DNA from: DUAL01 sp964478325
GTDB lineage: Bacteria; Bacteroidota; Bacteroidia; Flavobacteriales; BACL11
Reading direction: 5' to 3'
NCBI GenBank assembly: GCA_964478325.1
Contig: CAYZIA010000007.1
Span: 1-27,372, forward strand
Length of the DNA stretch: 27,372 nt
The notes under the pieces: model-generated
What the model was told of the DNA's origin: nothing
Databases searched by the model: none
The model's input: only the letters and a program-made list of their open reading frames with translations
Made by a program: the position numbers and the translations under genes
In this document: piece after piece, positions 24,687 through 27,372 of the stretch
How positions within the stretch are numbered: the first letter of the stretch is position 1
How the letters are laid out: each line of letters starts with the position of its first letter

Positions 24687-26051
24687 CTAATCAAGTTGTT
24701 CTATCTCGTAATCTGTATATTTTACAATTGGAAAATGATAATTTACAAATCCGCCTTTTGAATAATACTTTTTGAACCTATAGTTTCCTTTATTGGAGCA
24801 AAAATACATACATTGCTTAAATGCTATTTGCGCATATTTATTAGGTAATGTATTAAATTCTTGGGAAAAAAGAGCGTTAAATCTTTGATTCTCTTTTTTC
24901 TGATAATCAAAGAAATAAGGATCTGGAAAATGTACATTCAGTTTCATTAGTGTTGAAATATCTAAATTTTCATACGATTGCCAATTATGCAAACCAAATA
25001 TTGTCATATTAGTATCAATAATACCTAAAATTGGTATGACTTTTGAAACAAAAGATCTATCTCCAGAAGGTATTAATACTACATATTTATGATCACTTAA
25101 AAACTTACAAAGTGTATCTCTTGTTATTGTATTCAGTCCATCAAACAAACATGTTTTTGATTTCCTTTTTTTATTTCTAAAATAATTTTTATAATGCTTA
25201 GCATACACTTCCTCTTTTTTCTGAGCAAGAATTAAAATTTTTTCTTTTTTGTATCTTTTTGATATATAACTAGAGATTTTATCAATCTGAATTGAAAATG
25301 GAGGAATAATTTGAAATATATTTCCACCATCTTTTAAAACACTACTATTTCTAGAAAGAGGAGAAATAATCTTTTTTTTCTTATCCTTCCCATAAATTCT
25401 TGTAACATTTCTAAGATTTCTTGTGAAAACAGGACCAATTATCAAATCAATATCTTTTAATCTGCTGTCTTTAATTATTTCCTGTACTTTAGTAGAATCA
25501 TTCTCAGTATCATATACAAATAAATTAATATTCATTCCTGTTTTACTTAGAGAATCTGTTGCGATAATAAGTCCTTCCAGATATTGCAATGCCATATAAG
25601 AATCTTTATAAATATCTTCTTTCGCTTGTTCAGAATCTGATAAGAAAGATAAAAGAGAATCATTCTTAGAAGAATAAAAAGGTAAAAGTACTGCAATATT
25701 TAAGCTATCTTTTTTACCAAAATCATTTAATCCTTTTTCCTTTATAGAATTCTTGGAGAAATACTGATTGAATTCTTTATCTTTGAAAAGTAAACGTTCT
25801 GATAAAGTAGATTTAATTGGAATAAATAGCAATTGCTTATAATAAAGTTTTGAGTTTCTGTTATGAAGTTTTAATTCTTCAACACTCACCTTATATTTCT
25901 TAGAAATTATATTGTAGGTCTCAGTTGGCTTTACAATATGCTGGATATACATGCTTCCTTTTACAATCAAAGTATCTCCAGTAGTTTGAGCAAGTGTTTG
26001 ACAAACAAAAAACAATAAAATAATAAATAGTATTTTTTTTATTATTCCCAT
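24687..26051 (-). CDS. LysM protein with periplasmic-binding-like (ABC substrate-binding) domain
   Basis: A 454-residue exported protein. Signal peptide at 1-22 (ending TLAQT). One LysM peptidoglycan-binding domain lies at about 36-79 ('QHIVKPTETYNIISKKYKVSVEELKLHN...LLFIP'). From about 114 there is a type I periplasmic-binding-like (Leu/Ile/Val-binding type) domain: 'DSLNIAVLLPFYSS', 'YMALQYLEGLIIATDSLSKTGMNINLFVYDTEND', 'DLIIGPVFTRNLRNV', 'KKKIISPLSR', 'IFQIIPPF', and the late 'MTIFGLHNWQSYENLD'. No ABC transporter genes are adjacent, so it may be a cell-wall-tethered sensor or structural protein rather than an uptake component. The gene follows guaA with a 10-base overlap, an arrangement I recall as recurrent in Flavobacteriia. 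Function is unknown. Confidence 0.85.
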   Translation of the reverse strand: MGIIKKILFIILLFFVCQTLAQTTGDTLIVKGSMYIQHIVKPTETYNIISKKYKVSVEELKLHNRNSKLYYKQLLFIPIKSTLSERLLFKDKEFNQYFSKNSIKEKGLNDFGKKDSLNIAVLLPFYSSKNDSLLSFLSDSEQAKEDIYKDSYMALQYLEGLIIATDSLSKTGMNINLFVYDTENDSTKVQEIIKDSRLKDIDLIIGPVFTRNLRNVTRIYGKDKKKKIISPLSRNSSVLKDGGNIFQIIPPFSIQIDKISSYISKRYKKEKILILAQKKEEVYAKHYKNYFRNKKRKSKTCLFDGLNTITRDTLCKFLSDHKYVVLIPSGDRSFVSKVIPILGIIDTNMTIFGLHNWQSYENLDISTLMKLNVHFPDPYFFDYQKKENQRFNALFSQEFNTLPNKYAQIAFKQCMYFCSNKGNYRFKKYYSKGGFVNYHFPIVKYTDYEIEQLD

Positions 26052-27372
26052 TCAATTGTTGCTGGTGGTTTGGATGATATATCATAAACCACACGATTAA
26101 TTCCTTTTACTTTATTGATGATCTCGTTTGACACTTTTGCTAGAAATTTATTAGGAAAATGCACCCAGTCAGCAGTCATGCCATCAGTAGAATCTACTGC
26201 TCTTAACGCAACTACATTCTCATAAGTTCTTTCATCTCCCATCACGCCTACTGTTTTCACTGATAAAAGCATTGTGCCCGCCTGCCATACTTTATTATAT
26301 AAGCCAGATTCTTTTAAAGAAGAAGTAAATATGTAATCTGCTTCTTGTAATATTCTCACTTTTTCAGGAGTCACATCCCCTAGAATACGAATACCCAAAC
26401 CAGGCCCTGGAAATGGATGTCTCCCTAAAATCTCTTCGTCAATTTCTAAAGAGTGACCAATTCTTCTAACTTCATCTTTAAACAAACTATTAAGCGGTTC
26501 CACAATTTTGAGCTTTAGAAAATCTGGCAACCCTCCCACATTATGGTGCGATTTTATGGTTGCTGAAGGCCCTCCTGTTGCAGAAATAGATTCAATTACA
26601 TCCGGATAAATAGTGCCTTGTGCCAACCATTTTACATCTTTTATCTTATGTGCTTCATCATCAAATACATCAATGAATTTATTACCAATAATTTTCCGTT
26701 TTTTCTCAGGATCAGAAACTCCAGATAAAACATTATAAAACCTATCTTTTGCGTCTACCCCTCTTACATTTAATCCCATACCTTTATATTGCTGTAAAAC
26801 ACTTTCAAATTCCTCTTTTCTTAAAAGGCCATTATCTACAAAAATACAATACAGATTCTCTCCTATTGCTTTATGTAAGAGTACGCCAGCAACAGTAGAA
26901 TCCACTCCTCCGGAAAGTCCTAGAATTACTTTATCATTTCCTAATTTTTCTTTTATCTCAGCAATTGTTTCGTCAACAAATGATACTGAAGTCCAATCTT
27001 GTTTGCAGTTACAAATATTAACTAAGAAGTTTTTTAATATGATTGCTCCATCTTTGGAATGATAAACCTCTGGATGAAATTGTAGTGCATAAGTCGGTTC
27101 ATCTTTAATTTTGTATGCTGCTACCTCTACATCATTAGTTGAAGCAATAATTTTATAGTTCTTTGGCAAAGAAACAATGGTATCTCCATGGCTCATCCAA
27201 ACTTGTGAGTTATTAGAAACATTATCTAATAATGCAGAAGAACTATCAATAAAAGACAGATTTGCTCTTCCATATTCTCTAGTATTAGAAGGTAAAACCT
27301 CACCACCAAAATGATGAGCTAAATGTTGAGCACCATAACAAACTCCTAACAAAGGCAACTTTCCTTTTATTT
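26042..27372 (-). CDS. guaA: GMP synthase (glutamine-hydrolysing), N-terminus beyond window
   Basis: GuaA converts XMP, glutamine and ATP to GMP. About 442 residues are visible and the frame runs open to the right edge ('IKGKLPLLGVCYGAQ'), so roughly the first 70 residues are missing and the TTG at 27358 is an internal leucine. The class I glutamine amidotransferase triad is visible: Cys in 'GVCYGAQ' about 11 residues from the edge, and His/Glu in 'QFHPEVYHS'. The ATP pyrophosphatase P-loop 'LGLSGGVDSTVAG' follows. Later blocks 'LAQGTIYPDVIES', 'HHNVGGLP', 'GRHPFPGPGLGIRI' and the terminal 'KPPATIEWE' are textbook GuaA. The stop overlaps the start of the LysM gene by ten bases. Confidence 0.97.
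   Translation of the reverse strand, partial: IKGKLPLLGVCYGAQHLAHHFGGEVLPSNTREYGRANLSFIDSSSALLDNVSNNSQVWMSHGDTIVSLPKNYKIIASTNDVEVAAYKIKDEPTYALQFHPEVYHSKDGAIILKNFLVNICNCKQDWTSVSFVDETIAEIKEKLGNDKVILGLSGGVDSTVAGVLLHKAIGENLYCIFVDNGLLRKEEFESVLQQYKGMGLNVRGVDAKDRFYNVLSGVSDPEKKRKIIGNKFIDVFDDEAHKIKDVKWLAQGTIYPDVIESISATGGPSATIKSHHNVGGLPDFLKLKIVEPLNSLFKDEVRRIGHSLEIDEEILGRHPFPGPGLGIRILGDVTPEKVRILQEADYIFTSSLKESGLYNKVWQAGTMLLSVKTVGVMGDERTYENVVALRAVDSTDGMTADWVHFPNKFLAKVSNEIINKVKGINRVVYDISSKPPATIEWE

Noticed and set aside
27356..27358. TTG as the start of guaA
   Set aside because: The frame is open to the window edge and the residues before it match the GuaA amidotransferase domain, so it is an internal Leu and the gene is simply cut by the window.
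1..27372. Mobile elements, CRISPR arrays, tRNA or rRNA genes
   Set aside because: I looked for transposase motifs, regular direct repeats with spacers, cloverleaf-like GC-richer islands and rRNA signatures and saw none. Virtually all sequence is accounted for by ordinary genes.

Overview
This AT-rich window comes from the chromosome of a member of the Bacteroidota, most likely a flavobacterium-like marine or aquatic lineage. Three things point there: two proteins end in type IX secretion (T9SS) type A sorting domains, several upstream regions carry the Bacteroidota TAnnTTTG -7 promoter element, and the gene content includes an OstA-like protein, a PD40-OmpA protein, ftsK-lolA, and guaA followed by a LysM/periplasmic-binding gene. 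Ten Ns near the left end mark a draft-assembly join. I see no tRNA, rRNA, CRISPR array, insertion sequence or prophage gene. Coding density is very high; the longest gene-free stretch is the roughly 150-bp divergent ftsK promoter region.

Layout, left to right. An OstA-like gene (+), cut by the window edge and the gap, converges on a four-gene minus-strand operon: ffh, folD, queE and a TPR/PD40/OmpA protein. pheT (-) follows, then a minus-strand block read as cotH-like kinase, small lipoprotein, VTC-type polyphosphate polymerase-like protein, DUF4956 membrane protein, DUF2490 protein and cdd, with mazG upstream of it. Divergently from mazG, a secreted Omp28/thioredoxin-like T9SS protein (+) ends at a clear intrinsic terminator. 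A tiny NqrM-like membrane protein (+) then overlaps, tail to tail, an ApbE flavin transferase (-). A tightly coupled minus-strand operon follows: amidinotransferase/DDAH-like hydrolase, CtlX-like citrulline hydrolase and argS. On the plus strand come ftsK and a lolA-like gene. The right end holds a LysM/periplasmic-binding-like protein and guaA (-), the latter truncated by the window edge.

How the genes work together. Most of the window is core housekeeping: protein targeting, folate, queuosine, aminoacyl-tRNA synthesis, nucleotide sanitation and salvage, and chromosome segregation. Three neighbourhoods suggest less-described biology. First, the CotH / lipoprotein / VTC / DUF4956 / DUF2490 cassette looks like an envelope-spanning phosphate- or polyphosphate-linked surface-modification system. 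Second, the two amidino-hydrolases fused by one-base overlaps to arginyl-tRNA synthetase could convert arginine or methylarginine to ornithine. Third, the four-cysteine one-TM protein beside ApbE is a candidate maturation factor for a Na+-translocating NADH:quinone oxidoreductase.
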